Positions 1 through 9,770 of a stretch of 56,695 bases of DNA are shown here, in pieces. Origin of the DNA: CAVTND01 sp963735955 (lineage in GTDB: Bacteria > Pseudomonadota > Gammaproteobacteria > Burkholderiales > Burkholderiaceae_F); the NCBI GenBank assembly GCA_963735955.1, contig CAVTND010000006.1, positions 1 through 56,695 on the forward strand, in the 5' to 3' direction. Numbering within the stretch: the first letter of the stretch is position 1; the number at the start of each line of letters is the position of its first letter. Position numbers and translations under genes: made by a program. The notes beneath the pieces were generated by a model, which did not search any database, was not told where the DNA came from, and saw nothing but the letters and a program-made list of their open reading frames with translations.

Positions 1-2759
1 AGCGTGTCGAGCCCCGAGCGCACTTCCGCTATCACGGGCGGGTCCGCTGCCAGCCAGCGCGCACAGGCCCCGGCGCTCGCGACCATCGCGCCCAGGGGCT
101 GGCTCACCTCGTGGGCAATCGAGGTGGTCAGCTCGCCCAGCGTCGTCAGGCGCGACACGCGGGCGAGCTCCGTGCGCGTCGTCTCCAGCGCATCGTCCTT
201 TTCGCGCAGCTTCTTCTCGGCGAGCAGCGTCATCTCGAACCGTCGCTGCAAGTGCCGGACACGCAACCGATAGGCCATCCACAACATTGCCAGGAAGACG
301 CCAGCGCACAGAGCCGCGAAACCAATTGGTCTGGTAATACGCCGGCAAGATTGTGAACTGCGTAGTCGCCGTCTTGCCCGACCAGATGCCGTTGGCATCG
401 CTCGCGTCGACTTCAAAGCGATAGGCGCCGGGGGGAAGGCTGCGATAGCTGACCGAGGTCAGCGTGCCGGCATCACGCCAGTTGTCGTCGACACCTTGCA
501 GTCGGTAGCGGAAGCGGATCGAGTCCGGGCGCAGCAGACTGACGGCGGCGTAGCCGATCTGGACGTTGGAAGTGCCCGCGGGAAACCGCAGCGGCTGGTC
601 CAGTTCGTAGCGCTCGCTATCCGCCGATACCGACTGGATCGAAACCGGTGGCGCCGGCAGCCTTGCTGAACGGCGCTTTGGATCGAGCCAGACGACGCCG
701 CCGTCTACGCTGAACCATAGCCGCCCATCGGTGCCTTCGATCGCAGTAGGCATCCGCCGCACTTGCGACGGCAAACCCGGCAGGCCGGAGCGGCGGTCGA
801 AGCGCTCGCTGCTGACGCGATACGAAGGGTCCTTGATCGCCTGCGCAATTTCCGCGCGGCCGATGTGCACGATGCCGCCGAGGCCGTTGAGCCACAGGTC
901 GCCATCGGCCGTTTCCACGATGCCGGAAATACCGCGCAGCGCCTCCGGGTCCAGGCCCTGAATGGTATGGAAACGCCCTTCGTCGTACTGCTGCAGACCG
1001 AATTCGCCGCCGATCCAGATGGCCGAGCCGCGACCATGGATGGCCGTAACGTTGCCGACCTGGACTCCCTCGTTCGCCCCGAAGCTCGTTTCCGTCTCGC
1101 CGTCGATCACCGCCAATTGCCCCTTGGTGCAACCGAGCCAGATGCGGTTCGCATGGTCCGTATATGTCACCAGCACACCGGAACCCGGACACAACTTGCG
1201 GGCCTCTGTCTGGCGGCAAGTGGGGGCCGGCCGATATCTTGTCCAGGTGCCATCCTTGAGCCGGTAGAGACCCACGCCGCTGACGGATACCCAGTAGCCG
1301 CCCGATCCGTCGTGCGTCATGGTGACACGAGGAACCGGGCCAGTGCAGCCCATTCGGCAGGCAGGTCGACGCGCGAAAAACGATCGTCGACGAGATGCCA
1401 CAGCCCGCCTTCGCCCGCGAACCAGTGCGTGCCATCCGGTGCGCGGTACGCGAAACTCGAGACCCCCGGAAGCGACCGCTCCGACTCGACCTTGCCGTCC
1501 CGGACGCGGTAGAGAGCCGACTTTCCTCGCCCGTCCGCGGCGGTGATCCACATCGCGCCGCCTTCGCCGGGCGCGACCATGAACAACGAAACTCGGTCGC
1601 GGCTGCGGGCAACGTTCTGCCGAACCAGCGGGCTGTAGGACAGGCGATGTATCCCCGATCGCGTCTCCCATCCAGAGGCTTCCTTCGCGATCGACAAGCG
1701 TCGCGCCGTGGCTGGCGTCGACCTTGTAGAGTCTCGGAGTTGTCGGGCGCGGCCTTGTTCGATGATGGTGGTGAGCGGATCGCCAGCGGGGTGGCGAAGG
1801 ACGCCTGCGTCCAACGAGAACACCCAGACGCCATTGGCGCGATCGAGGACCTGGTAAGAACGTCTTCTCAGGATCGGATGGCGGGGCGACGGACTTTCCG
1901 ACGCGATGAACGAGCCGCCTACCGGGTGCACGTGCATCGCGGCTGGTCACCACCTTGTGGTCAGCATCCCACGTGAAGCTCGTGACGAATAGCTCACCGC
2001 CGGCTTTCCGGAACGCGCGTTCACCGGCAGGCAGCACATGAAGCTCCTTGGGAACCTCCGGGCTGCGCCGCCCTGTCAGAACCCAGAGGTTGCCCTCACG
2101 ATCGAACCCCAGCTGCGCGACCGGCTGTGCGGGAAACTTCCATTGCTCGCCGACGTTCTGCCATGACGAGCCATCAAAGCGCCATAGCCCGCTGGTTCCC
2201 GTGCCGATTCGAGCTGCCGGCCCAGACAACGCCCTGCTTGTCGCGGGCGAATCCGGTCACGGTGCCCGTCGCATCGACGAAATTCCGGACGCGCCCGTTC
2301 TTTATGGAGACTGAAACCTCCGAACCAATAGCCGACCCACAGGCCATCATCTGCTGCGCTCAACGCGGAGACAAAGGTCGACTGCAGTGGCTCACCGGAT
2401 GCCGCGCGAAACAGCTCGAAGCGCGTCCCGTCGAAGCGAAACAGGCCGGCCGAGGCGCCCACCCACAGGTAACCATCAGCGGTTTGCGCGAGCGCGGTCG
2501 GAGATTCAGGCGCGCCGTCCTTGAACGCCCACAGTTCCTGAACGATCCACGGCGCCGCCGGCGTCGTCTGCGCCGTTGCCCTATGCGAGCTGGAGGCGGC
2601 GATCAGAACGATCACCAGCGACAACAGAGGGAAACGCACCAAGATCGTCGACCATCGGCTAGCCGTAGATGTAAGCCTCCTTGGCAATCGCCCTGGCCTC
2701 TCCAAGGCGACGCTGGCCAGCGCCAAGGCAATGCCATAGCGCTTGAGCAATCGATCCAT
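1..2759 (-). pseudogene. Sensor histidine kinase with two-component regulator propeller (frameshifted, 3' end outside window)
   Basis: The minus strand encodes, in order, a signal peptide or membrane anchor (about 2560-2650), propeller repeats (motifs such as ADGYLWVGASAGLFRFDG near 2450, DGDLWLNGLGGIVHIG near 880), a Y_Y_Y domain (RYRLQGVDDNWRDAG near 500), a membrane helix near 290, and a HisKA dimerisation helix with the H-box SIAHEVSQPLG near 110. The HATPase domain lies beyond position 1. This is the architecture of hybrid-like periplasmic sensors that autophosphorylate on His and pass phosphate to a response regulator. As given, the frame breaks at least six times (near 2305, 2200, 1940, 1750, 1310 and 320). 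Motifs stay well conserved across the breaks, so I favour sequence error over decay. The partner regulator and signal cannot be seen. Confidence 0.75.
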
Positions 2760-2889
2760 GTTATTGCGGCCTCATTGCAGCGGACCGCGGCCCAACCGGC
2801 CCGGCGAGCCGCCAAATTCCGACCGCTTGACGAGGACTTGGCGCACGGCGGCCGCTAGTCTGCATGTATGGATTTTGCACGAGTCGCGT

Positions 2890-3342
2890 TTGGAAGCTAA
2901 GAAGGAACGCAAGCGAATAAATTCGCAGTGCATCTGGGCGCGCGCGGCGCGCGTCCTTTTCATCTCGCTTGCCGCTGTGGCAGCCGCCACTTTCGCGGGC
3001 TGCACGTCGTACACCCAGATGAACGGTGCCTGGGTCAATCCCGAAGCCGGCAGACGGGCGCCCGCGAACAACGTGCTCGTGATCGGAATCAACCGGGACA
3101 GCACCGTGCGACGGATCTACGAGGATGCGATCGTCGCGCAGTTTGCCGCGCGCGGCATCCAGTCCCAACCGTCGTACAAGCTGCTGCCGGAGCTTGGCCC
3201 GGTCCCGCCGCCGGACATCGAGATGACGGTACGCAGCGCCGGCGTGGACGCCGTACTTGTTTCGCGCACGGTGCGCGTGAGCACCGATATCAGAGTCACG
3301 CCCGGCCATTCCTACGGCCCTGCCGGCTTCTATGGCAGGTAG
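2890..3342 (+). CDS. Small lipoprotein of unknown function
   Basis: The encoded protein of about 150 residues has a basic N-terminus, a hydrophobic stretch (VLFISLAAVAAATF) and a lipobox ending AGC, so it should be lipidated and anchored in the outer or inner membrane. The mature part contains a block like VRRIYEDAIVAQFAARGIQ, reminiscent of DUF4136-type or similar small lipoproteins, but I cannot assign a family. No ATG fits well; the TTG at 2890 is chosen only because it precedes the signal peptide, and an AAGGA stretch at about 2902 could serve a non-canonical start further down. The stop at 3340 comes abruptly after GPAGFYGR, where related proteins tend to continue, so the 3' end may also be frameshifted. 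Confidence 0.5.
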   Translation: MEAKKERKRINSQCIWARAARVLFISLAAVAAATFAGCTSYTQMNGAWVNPEAGRRAPANNVLVIGINRDSTVRRIYEDAIVAQFAARGIQSQPSYKLLPELGPVPPPDIEMTVRSAGVDAVLVSRTVRVSTDIRVTPGHSYGPAGFYGR

Positions 3343-3976
3343 TGCGGGCAGCTTGAGAAAGCGGAGCTCAAGCGCCCAGGCATGGGCGAGGTCGTACGGA
3401 GCGCCAATGTGGCTGACGAGCCAGTCGTTCAGGTGCTGGCGGTCGGTCTCATTCATCGCATGCCCATCGGCGTGGACGTTTCGACCTTCTTGCGGCGACC
3501 GAGTCCGAACTTCAAGTCAGTTCCGAGCTTCGAGTTATGCCGCTATAAGGCTCGAGCAGACCTCTGCCGGCATTCGGACTGACGCAATCTCGACCGAATA
3601 GCGACGCTTCGCTGACGACTTCGTGCTCGCGTCGCTCTAGCCTGCAGTCGTACACATCGACGAGCGTTCCAATGCCGGCCACAAGGAATACCCACCAACT
3701 TCGCCGCGGGCCCGAACCTGCATCCCTGACGCTGGAGCATCCGTCGGCGCTCCACGAGTTCCCATCGGAATGGTGGACCGTACTACACGCGATGCAGCCT
3801 CACGCCAAGCGCGCGCCGGCGGGCCGGAAGAACGACGAGCAATCCCTCGACATCGAAGTCGTCCCTTACGAAGGCGAGGAAGCGGAACTCGAGAAGGTGT
3901 CAACTTCAACAGCACGCCCGACATCGCCTTCCAGCCGAGTCTGGGCTTCGAGTTGTGAGGAATGCGAGGCGCACGG
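3343..3976 (+). other. Gap without a confident gene
   Basis: This 634-base stretch holds only short open frames on both strands. A plus-strand frame from about 3770 to 3958 reads like a protein tail (VVPYEGEEAELEK, then after a frame change TPDIAFQPSLGFEL), and a minus-strand frame at 3340-3456 reads LNDWLVSHIGAPYDLAHAW. Both may be fragments of genes broken by the indels that affect this whole end of the window. I could not assign either to a family and do not call a gene here. Confidence 0.35.
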
Positions 3977-5404
3977 ATGAACCGGCTGAACGCGCGACTG
4001 GCCCTCATCCTGGCGGCGCTGCTGCTGGCCGGCTGCTCCTCGTTCCGTCCATGGCAGAACCCGCCGGCGCAGCGCCGGACGCCGGCCTGCCGACCTCTCG
4101 TGCCGTCGAGCGGCCCGTCGTCGCCGCTGTCGCCCTGTCCGGCGGCGGGGCGCGTGCGGCTGCCTTCGGGCTCGGCGTACTGCAGGAACTGAAGGCCACG
4201 GCGTTCACGCTGCAGGGCCGGCCCACCACCCTGCTCGACGAAGTGACGCTGATCAGCGGGGTCTCCGGCGGCAGCATCTTGGCCGCCCACTACGCCACCT
4301 TTGGCGACGAATCGCTGACCCGCTTCGAGTCGGAGTTCCTGCTGAACGACTTCGAGGGCGACCTGGTCCAGCTCGCCCTGTCGCCGGGGCGCCTGTTCCG
4401 CCTGTCCTCGCCCTGGTACGGCCGCAGCAACGTGCTGGCCGACCGGCTCGACACGCTTTACCGGGGACGCACTTTCGGCGATCTGACGAGCCCGCACGCG
4501 CGGTCCGGACCTCGTCGTCACTGCCACCGACTTGACGACCGGCGCGCCCTTCGAGTTCACCGCGGAACAATTCGCCCTCATGTGCTCGGACCTGGCGAGC
4601 GTGCCGCTGTCCTTTGCCGTCGCGGCCTCGTCGGCCGTGCCGCTCGTCCTGACGCCCATGACGCTGCGCAACTACGCCGGAACGTGCGACTCGGCCGAGC
4701 GCGGCGGTGGCCGATGCGGCCCAAGACAATTTTCGCACGCGACTGCTGCGTGCCCAGCGCGCAGAGCTACCTCGATGCCGAGAAGCGCCCATACATCCAC
4801 CTCGTCGACGGCGGCCTGAACGACAACCTCGGCATCCGCAGACTGCTGGATCGGCTGGTCGCCGGCGGATCGCTCGTCGGCCGCCTTCGAGACGCGGCGC
4901 CGGGCTCGATCCGCAACGTCGTCCTCATCGCCGTGAACTCGGAGCGGGACCTCGGCGAGCGAATCGACCACAGCGATCGTGTGCCGACGACCGCGCCAGG
5001 TGGTGGACACGCTGCTGTTCGGTGCCGGCGGACAGATCACGCAGGTCACCCTTGCCATCATGAGCGACGACCGGGAGCGGTGGCGCCGCGAGCTCGCCGA
5101 ACAGCGCGGCACGCTGGGCAGCCCGTTTGCCGCCGATGCGAACTGCACGTCATCAGCGTCAGCCTGCACGATGTCGAGGACGCCGCGCTGCGCGACAGAG
5201 ATCCTCACGGTTCCGACGGCCTTCACCATCGACCCCGACCAGGTGCATCACCTGGTCGAGGCCGGACACCAGGCGCTGCGCCGCTCTGCAGAGTTCCAGC
5301 AGTTGCGCCGCAGCTTGGACGACACATCGACTCTGACACAACGCCGACTCACTGATCCGCTGCAATTCGATGGCCCAACCACATGGGCCATCGCGCAAGA
5401 GTGA
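3977..5404 (+). pseudogene. Patatin-like phospholipase lipoprotein (frameshifted)
   Basis: The ATG at 3977 opens a lipoprotein signal (LILAALLLAGC lipobox). The frames then piece together a patatin domain: the oxyanion glycine loop LSGGGARAAAFGLG (about 4136), the nucleophile elbow GVSGGS (GXSXG, about 4258), and the DGG catalytic Asp motif in LVDGGLNDN (about 4806), giving the Ser-Asp dyad of this lipid acyl hydrolase family. The span is 1428 nt, exactly 476 codons, although the frame changes at least six times (for example near 4070, 4495, 4690, 4985, 5145 and 5195). Balanced indels with intact catalytic motifs suggest sequence error. It converges with degQ, 60 bp away. Confidence 0.75.
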
Positions 5405-5464
5405 GCCCGCGATTTCCCACACTGGGTTCGAGATTCCCGGTTTTACCGCGTCGCGTCCTGGCGT

Positions 5465-6931
5465 TCAGCGGCGGATCAGGATGAAGCGCGAGGCGTCCCC
5501 GCGGCGCACCAGCACGGCCACGTCCTTCTTCGCATCCAGCTTGGAGACAGCTTCGTTGAACTGACGCGCGTTCTGCACTTCGGCGTTGTTCAACTGGGCA
5601 ATCAGGTCGCCGGCGCGCAGGCCGGCGGCAGCCGCCAGGCCATCCACCGCGTCGACCTGCACCGCTCCCTTGAGTCCCAGTTCCTTGAGCTTTGCGTCGG
5701 ACAGATCCGACACCACCAGGCCGAGCGCGTTCGCAGGAGTTGCTGGCTTGGGTGCTTCGCCGGCGCGTGCAACGCGCGGCTTGTCAGGCTGCATCTCGGC
5801 AACGGTGACCTTCAATTCCTTCTGAGTGCCTTTCCTGAACACGGTAATGGTGGACCCGGCGCCCGGCTTTGTGCTTCCCACGATGCGCGGCAGGTCGCTC
5901 GAGCGCTCGATCTGGCGATTGTCAAAACGCAGTATCACGTCGCCCGGCTCGACGCCGGCCTTCTGTGCCGGACTGTCCTTCTCCACCGTGTTGACCAGGG
6001 CCCCGCGCGGCGCGCCGAGGCCGATCGCTTCGGCGATTTCCTTGGAAACCGGCTCGATTCCAACGCCGATTCGACCTCGAATCACGCGACCGGAGGTGCG
6101 CAACTGCTGCTGCACGTTCATGGCCTCGTCGATCGGAATTGCGAATGAAATGCCGTTGTATCCGCCCGAGGTAGTGAATATCTGGGAATTGATGCCGACC
6201 ACTTCACCGCGCATATTGATTAACGGGCCGCCCGAATTGCCGGGATTGACCGCAACGTCGGTCTGGATGAAGGGCAGGAACTCGCCGGTTTCGCGCGCCT
6301 TCGCGCTGACGATGCCGGCCGTGACCGTGTTCTCGAGGCCGAACGGCGAACCGATTGCGATCACCCATTCGCCGACTCGCAGCTTGTTCGGGTCGCCGGC
6401 CTTGACCGCTGGCAGGCCGCTCGCTTCGATTTTCACCAGGGCCACGTCTGTGCGGCGATCCACACCGATGACCTTGCCCTTGAATTCACGCTTGTCGGTC
6501 ATCGTCACGACGATGTCGTCAGCACCTTCGACGACGTGCGCATTGGTCAGCACATAGCCGTCGCTCGAGATCACGAAGCCCGATCCGAGACCGCGTGGAA
6601 CATCGCGCCGCGGACCCTGACCCTGCCCCGGCCCCGGCCCCGGCCCCGGCGGGCCCTGACGTGGCCCCTGCTGAGGCGGGTTGGGAAAGAAGCGGCGGAA
6701 GAACTCGAACATCGGATCGTTTTCGTCGAGATCGGGCATCTGTGGTCCAGCGCCAGCGCCGGCACCCATGCGTGCCGTGGTCCGGATGTTCACCACCGCG
6801 GGTCCAGCGCGCTCGGCGAGGTCGGCGAAATCAGGCGGCCCAACGGTCTGAGCCGCGGCGCCAGGCGCCACCAGCGGCAACCCCAATCCAAGCATTGCGG
6901 TAAGGAGTGCGGCAAAGGTTTTCCTGAGCAT
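5465..6931 (-). CDS. degQ: DegQ/MucD-type periplasmic serine endoprotease (Do family)
   Basis: The 488-residue protein has a signal peptide (LLTAMLGLGLPLVAPGAAAQ), a trypsin-like domain with the full triad (His in TNAHVVEGADD, Asp in DRRTDVALVKIE, Ser in NPGNSGGPL), and two C-terminal PDZ domains (around residues 285-375 and 400-480). It degrades or chaperones misfolded envelope proteins. It is the last gene of the rpoE-rseA-rseB-degQ run, the usual MucD position in betaproteobacteria. A Gly/Pro linker near residue 94-102 is encoded by a hexanucleotide repeat, described separately. The reading frame is fully intact, unlike the neighbouring patatin gene. The paralogues degP and degS are the alternatives; position and two PDZ domains favour DegQ/MucD. 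Confidence 0.93.
   Translation of the reverse strand: MLRKTFAALLTAMLGLGLPLVAPGAAAQTVGPPDFADLAERAGPAVVNIRTTARMGAGAGAGPQMPDLDENDPMFEFFRRFFPNPPQQGPRQGPPGPGPGPGQGQGPRRDVPRGLGSGFVISSDGYVLTNAHVVEGADDIVVTMTDKREFKGKVIGVDRRTDVALVKIEASGLPAVKAGDPNKLRVGEWVIAIGSPFGLENTVTAGIVSAKARETGEFLPFIQTDVAVNPGNSGGPLINMRGEVVGINSQIFTTSGGYNGISFAIPIDEAMNVQQQLRTSGRVIRGRIGVGIEPVSKEIAEAIGLGAPRGALVNTVEKDSPAQKAGVEPGDVILRFDNRQIERSSDLPRIVGSTKPGAGSTITVFRKGTQKELKVTVAEMQPDKPRVARAGEAPKPATPANALGLVVSDLSDAKLKELGLKGAVQVDAVDGLAAAAGLRAGDLIAQLNNAEVQNARQFNEAVSKLDAKKDVAVLVRRGDASRFILIRR
6626..6649 (-). repeat. Four tandem CCCCGG hexamers inside degQ
   Basis: Four perfect CCCCGG units on the plus strand, so the degQ mRNA carries four GGGG tracts separated by CC. 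The repeat encodes alternating Pro-Gly in the linker after the propeptide region. Changes in copy number would keep the frame. Confidence 0.9.
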
Positions 6932-6984
6932 GTCTACTGATCCTGTTGTGAAGACTGAAACTGAAAAACAGAGCGTGAACCGCG

Positions 6985-8025
6985 TCAGCGCGGGCCACGA
7001 AACTCCACTGAAGAGGCCACTGCACGGACCGCAGCGGGCGGCACCTCGCCGACCACGGTCACGGTGGCGTCGGCGACGCGGCGTGCATAAGCCGATGTCG
7101 GCCCCACGCTCAGCACCTGGTCAGCAAGCTTGGCGTCGCCCGATGCCTCGATGAACACCGACATCGTCGCCAGTCCATCGCTGAAGACGATCTGCATGGC
7201 ATCCGAATTGCCCAGGCGACGACCGACTTCCTTGGTCTTCTGGAACCCGTTCGGGGTCGGAACCGACCAGCCCGATTCGGCAGGATTGATCTTTCGATAG
7301 TCGCTGCGCTCGATCGTCCAACCGGCCGTTGGCCAGGCCGGCTTTAACCGAGTGCGATCGATTCGCTCACCGATACGGATATCGGTGAAGGCAATCTGCT
7401 CCAGAACTTCGCCGCGTTCGCCCAGTGTTTGCGCCCGGAGCAGCAATCCGCTCGCCTGGTCAATCCACAAGCGGTAGCCGTAGCGCATGCCGTCCTTGGG
7501 TTCGAGCACAAGCAGGCGGCACTCGATTCCGGCCACTCGTTCAACCTTTCCGATCTGCGGCTTGTAGCGCTCGATGATGGCTTCGGCGGACACTCCCGCC
7601 AGGCCGGGAAAGGCCTCATCGGCGGCCCGGTGCTCAATCACGATGCGGCGCGCTTCAGGATAGAGACACTGCACTTCATCATTGCTTTCCGTGCGCATGC
7701 GGATGAACTCGCGCGGCTTGCCGTCAAGAGTCTGCACACGTTCATAGGAACGGGTGCCATCGAACATATGGGTAATGCGCGAGGTCCGCATCTCGCCGCC
7801 GGACTGGTACACGACTGTGCCCGAATAATTGAGGCGCACCGCGGCACCCTGAGCCGCCTGCAGCCATTGCAGGGCGCTGCGCTCTGACCCGGCGGCCCGC
7901 GGACGAGTCTCCTGCGCGAAGCTCGTGCCAGCCATGGCGCCGGCCAGCGCTATCAGCGCAGCCGCATGGCGGGCGTTTCGAAACAGGCGGCCGAAGCTGG
8001 GCGTACGAACTGGCACCACGATCAA
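6985..8025 (-). CDS. rseB: Sigma-E regulatory protein RseB/MucB
   Basis: This periplasmic protein of about 346 residues begins with a signal peptide (AALIALAGAMAGTSFAQ) followed by the MucB/RseB two-domain fold (LNYSGTVVYQSGGEMRTSRITHMFDG is the typical N-terminal block). RseB binds the periplasmic part of RseA and protects it from proteolysis, and senses mislocalised lipoproteins and LPS. It sits between rseA and degQ. The stop of rseA overlaps the first possible start, a TTG at 8025 (TTGA overlap); in-frame GTGs at 8019 and 8016 are alternatives, so the start is uncertain by a few codons. Translational coupling with rseA is likely. Confidence 0.93.
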   Translation of the reverse strand: MIVVPVRTPSFGRLFRNARHAAALIALAGAMAGTSFAQETRPRAAGSERSALQWLQAAQGAAVRLNYSGTVVYQSGGEMRTSRITHMFDGTRSYERVQTLDGKPREFIRMRTESNDEVQCLYPEARRIVIEHRAADEAFPGLAGVSAEAIIERYKPQIGKVERVAGIECRLLVLEPKDGMRYGYRLWIDQASGLLLRAQTLGERGEVLEQIAFTDIRIGERIDRTRLKPAWPTAGWTIERSDYRKINPAESGWSVPTPNGFQKTKEVGRRLGNSDAMQIVFSDGLATMSVFIEASGDAKLADQVLSVGPTSAYARRVADATVTVVGEVPPAAVRAVASSVEFRGPR

Positions 8026-8624
8026 CGGCCCTGGACCAGTTCGGCCGCCGGCCGTAGATACGGCGTGGCGCGCGGAAGCGCAACGCCAGTCGCGGTCAAC
8101 TCACGGTGCGCCGCCAGATAAGGATCGAGCGCACGGGCGCTGGCGACCGTCGACGCAGCGCGCCGCGCCACGTCCTCACTTGGCAGAATTACGGCAGGCG
8201 CGATGCTCGCCGCCGCAATCTTCTTGCCCGATTCCGGCGCAGCCGGACCCAGTAGAGGCAGGGCAACAAAGGTGATCGCAGCGACCGAAGCCGCAAGCGC
8301 CAGTCCCGGAATCAGGTAGCGCTTTAGGCCAGTGGTGCCCTTCGCGCGCGGCGCTAGCACCGTTGCCTCGTTTTGCAGGGCCGCTGACACGCGCGCGCAG
8401 AAGTGTTCAGAGTGGCAGGCCGCAACCTCACTCGAACGCAGCGCATCGGCCACCAGATGCATGCGCATCCAGGCCTTGCGCGCGTCCGGGTCCTGGCACA
8501 GTGTTGTGAACAGCTGCTGCGTGAGAGTCTGATCGAGCTCACCATCGATCAGGCTGGAAATCTGCTCGGCGCGACCCAGGTCAGCCGTCTCGGACACTTT
8601 CTTGCCTTGCATATGCTTCCCCAT
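8022..8624 (-). CDS. rseA: Anti-sigma-E factor RseA
   Basis: The 200-residue protein has the N-terminal RseA cytoplasmic domain (EQISSLIDGELDQ, then CQDPDARKAWMRMHLVADALR), one transmembrane helix (IPGLALAASVAAITFVALPL, about residues 107-126) and a periplasmic tail. It holds sigma-E at the membrane until regulated proteolysis frees it. Its ATG directly abuts the rpoE stop codon (8625-8627) with no spacer, and it overlaps rseB, so rpoE-rseA-rseB are almost certainly translationally coupled. Confidence 0.93.
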   Translation of the reverse strand: MGKHMQGKKVSETADLGRAEQISSLIDGELDQTLTQQLFTTLCQDPDARKAWMRMHLVADALRSSEVAACHSEHFCARVSAALQNEATVLAPRAKGTTGLKRYLIPGLALAASVAAITFVALPLLGPAAPESGKKIAAASIAPAVILPSEDVARRAASTVASARALDPYLAAHRELTATGVALPRATPYLRPAAELVQGR

Positions 8625-9224
8625 CTACCAGCGTCGATCCACCGCAGAGTCCAGCACTGGCCGCAACTCTTCAGCAATCGCCTCGCGCGCCCGGAAAATA
8701 CGCGAGCGTACCGTGCCAATCGGACAATTCATTGTCTCGGCAATCTCTTCATAGCTGAGACCTTCCAGTTCTCGCAACACTATTGCAGTCCGCAAGTCCT
8801 CGGGCAGGCCATCAATCGCACGGTTTACCGCCTCGCCGACCTGTTTGGTCACCAGCATCGAATCCGGAGTGTTCAGATCCCTTAGGCGCTCGCCGTCGTC
8901 AAAAGTTTCCGCATCTTCGATTTCCGCTTCCGTACTGGTCGGCGCCCGCCGGCCCAGCGCAACCAGGTAATTCTTGGCAGTGTTGATCGCAATCCGGTAG
9001 AGCCAGGTGTAAAAGGCGCTGTCGCCGCGGAAGTTGGGCAGTGCCCGATAGGCCTTGATAAAGGCCTCCTGGGCAACGTCTTCGATCTCGGCCGGGTCCC
9101 GGACCAGGCGGGACAGGAGCCTGAAAATCTTGCGTTGGTACTTGGTAACCAGCAGGTCAAACGCCGCCTTGTCGCCGCGCTGAACGCGCTCGACCAGCTG
9201 CTGGTCCACGTCGCGATCACTCAC
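8625..9224 (-). CDS. rpoE: RNA polymerase sigma-E factor
   Basis: An ECF sigma factor of 199 residues with region 2 (DLLVTKYQRKIFRL to GDSAFYTWLYRIAINTAKNYL, core and -10 binding) and region 4 (LPEDLRTAIVLRELEGLSYEEIAETMNCPIGTVRSR spans it, -35 binding). It directs the envelope stress regulon and is followed immediately by its anti-sigma factor and RseB. The start is a GTG at 9224. A 15-codon open frame starting with ATG at 9264 ends inside the rpoE start region (TGA 9217-9219), which could couple or dampen rpoE translation. Its place after fabF and a ygfX-like gene matches many betaproteobacteria. Confidence 0.95.
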   Translation of the reverse strand: MSDRDVDQQLVERVQRGDKAAFDLLVTKYQRKIFRLLSRLVRDPAEIEDVAQEAFIKAYRALPNFRGDSAFYTWLYRIAINTAKNYLVALGRRAPTSTEAEIEDAETFDDGERLRDLNTPDSMLVTKQVGEAVNRAIDGLPEDLRTAIVLRELEGLSYEEIAETMNCPIGTVRSRIFRAREAIAEELRPVLDSAVDRRW

Positions 9225-9260
9225 CCCGTGCTCCGCTCGATCGTCCGCTGAGGTTCTGGC

Positions 9261-9740
9261 TCATGGTCGGTTTCTACCGGAATCGGCCGCGCCGTCGACG
9301 GCCGAAGCGCTCGCCCTGCCTGTGGACCGCCCCCAGCGCACGCACACCCAGAGCCGCCTGAACTCATCCGACGGCAAGGTATCGGGCCAGATTGACAGCA
9401 ACATGGTGCCATGTGCCAGGGTTATCAACCAAGGTGCGCGAAAAACGCACTCCAGGCTCACGACCGGTCCGCCCGGAATCGTGGCGTCGCGCAGAAGGAT
9501 CACGCCATCGCGACCGATGCAGATCTCACGTGCAAGGTCCCGGTCGCCGCGCCACGCCGCCACGGCAAACATCACCGTTGCGAGGGCCAGGGCGGACCAA
9601 AGCAACTCTGGGCGGCGCGGATCGCCCGCAATCGTCGCCCAGAGCAAGAGGCCCATGACGCCAAACGCTGCGACTAGCGCGCCCCGACGCCAACGACGTT
9701 CACGCGCCGAGGTCCGCAACGCTGTCCAGTTAAGGATCAC
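9261..9740 (-). CDS. YgfX/CptA-like small membrane protein
   Basis: A protein of about 159 residues with two close hydrophobic helices near the N-terminus (ALVAAFGVMGLLLWATIA and LLWSALALATVMFAVAAW) followed by a soluble domain. This layout and the position between fabF and rpoE match the YgfX-like family (DUF1434-type) found there in betaproteobacteria. The E. coli member YgfX has been described as a toxin partner of YgfY/SdhE; no sdhE-like gene lies nearby, so that role is not implied here. The start is a GTG at 9740, 30 bp after the fabF stop. Confidence 0.7.
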   Translation of the reverse strand: MILNWTALRTSARERRWRRGALVAAFGVMGLLLWATIAGDPRRPELLWSALALATVMFAVAAWRGDRDLAREICIGRDGVILLRDATIPGGPVVSLECVFRAPWLITLAHGTMLLSIWPDTLPSDEFRRLWVCVRWGRSTGRASASAVDGAADSGRNRP

Positions 9741-9770
9741 TCGCGCTTGAATCTCGGCTGTGCGTGAATC

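Noticed and set aside
617..1834. Long open frame of 405 codons on the minus strand
   Set aside because: Its composition (many Arg, Pro, Gly) and lack of motifs show it is a shadow. The real kinase motifs lie in other frames of the same strand.
2761..3456. Minus-strand frame overlapping the small lipoprotein
   Set aside because: Only the first 40 residues look protein-like; the rest is antisense to the lipoprotein, which has a clear lipobox.
6600..6700. Repeated CCCCGG tract as a CRISPR-like array
   Set aside because: Units are six bases, have no spacers and lie inside an open coding frame.
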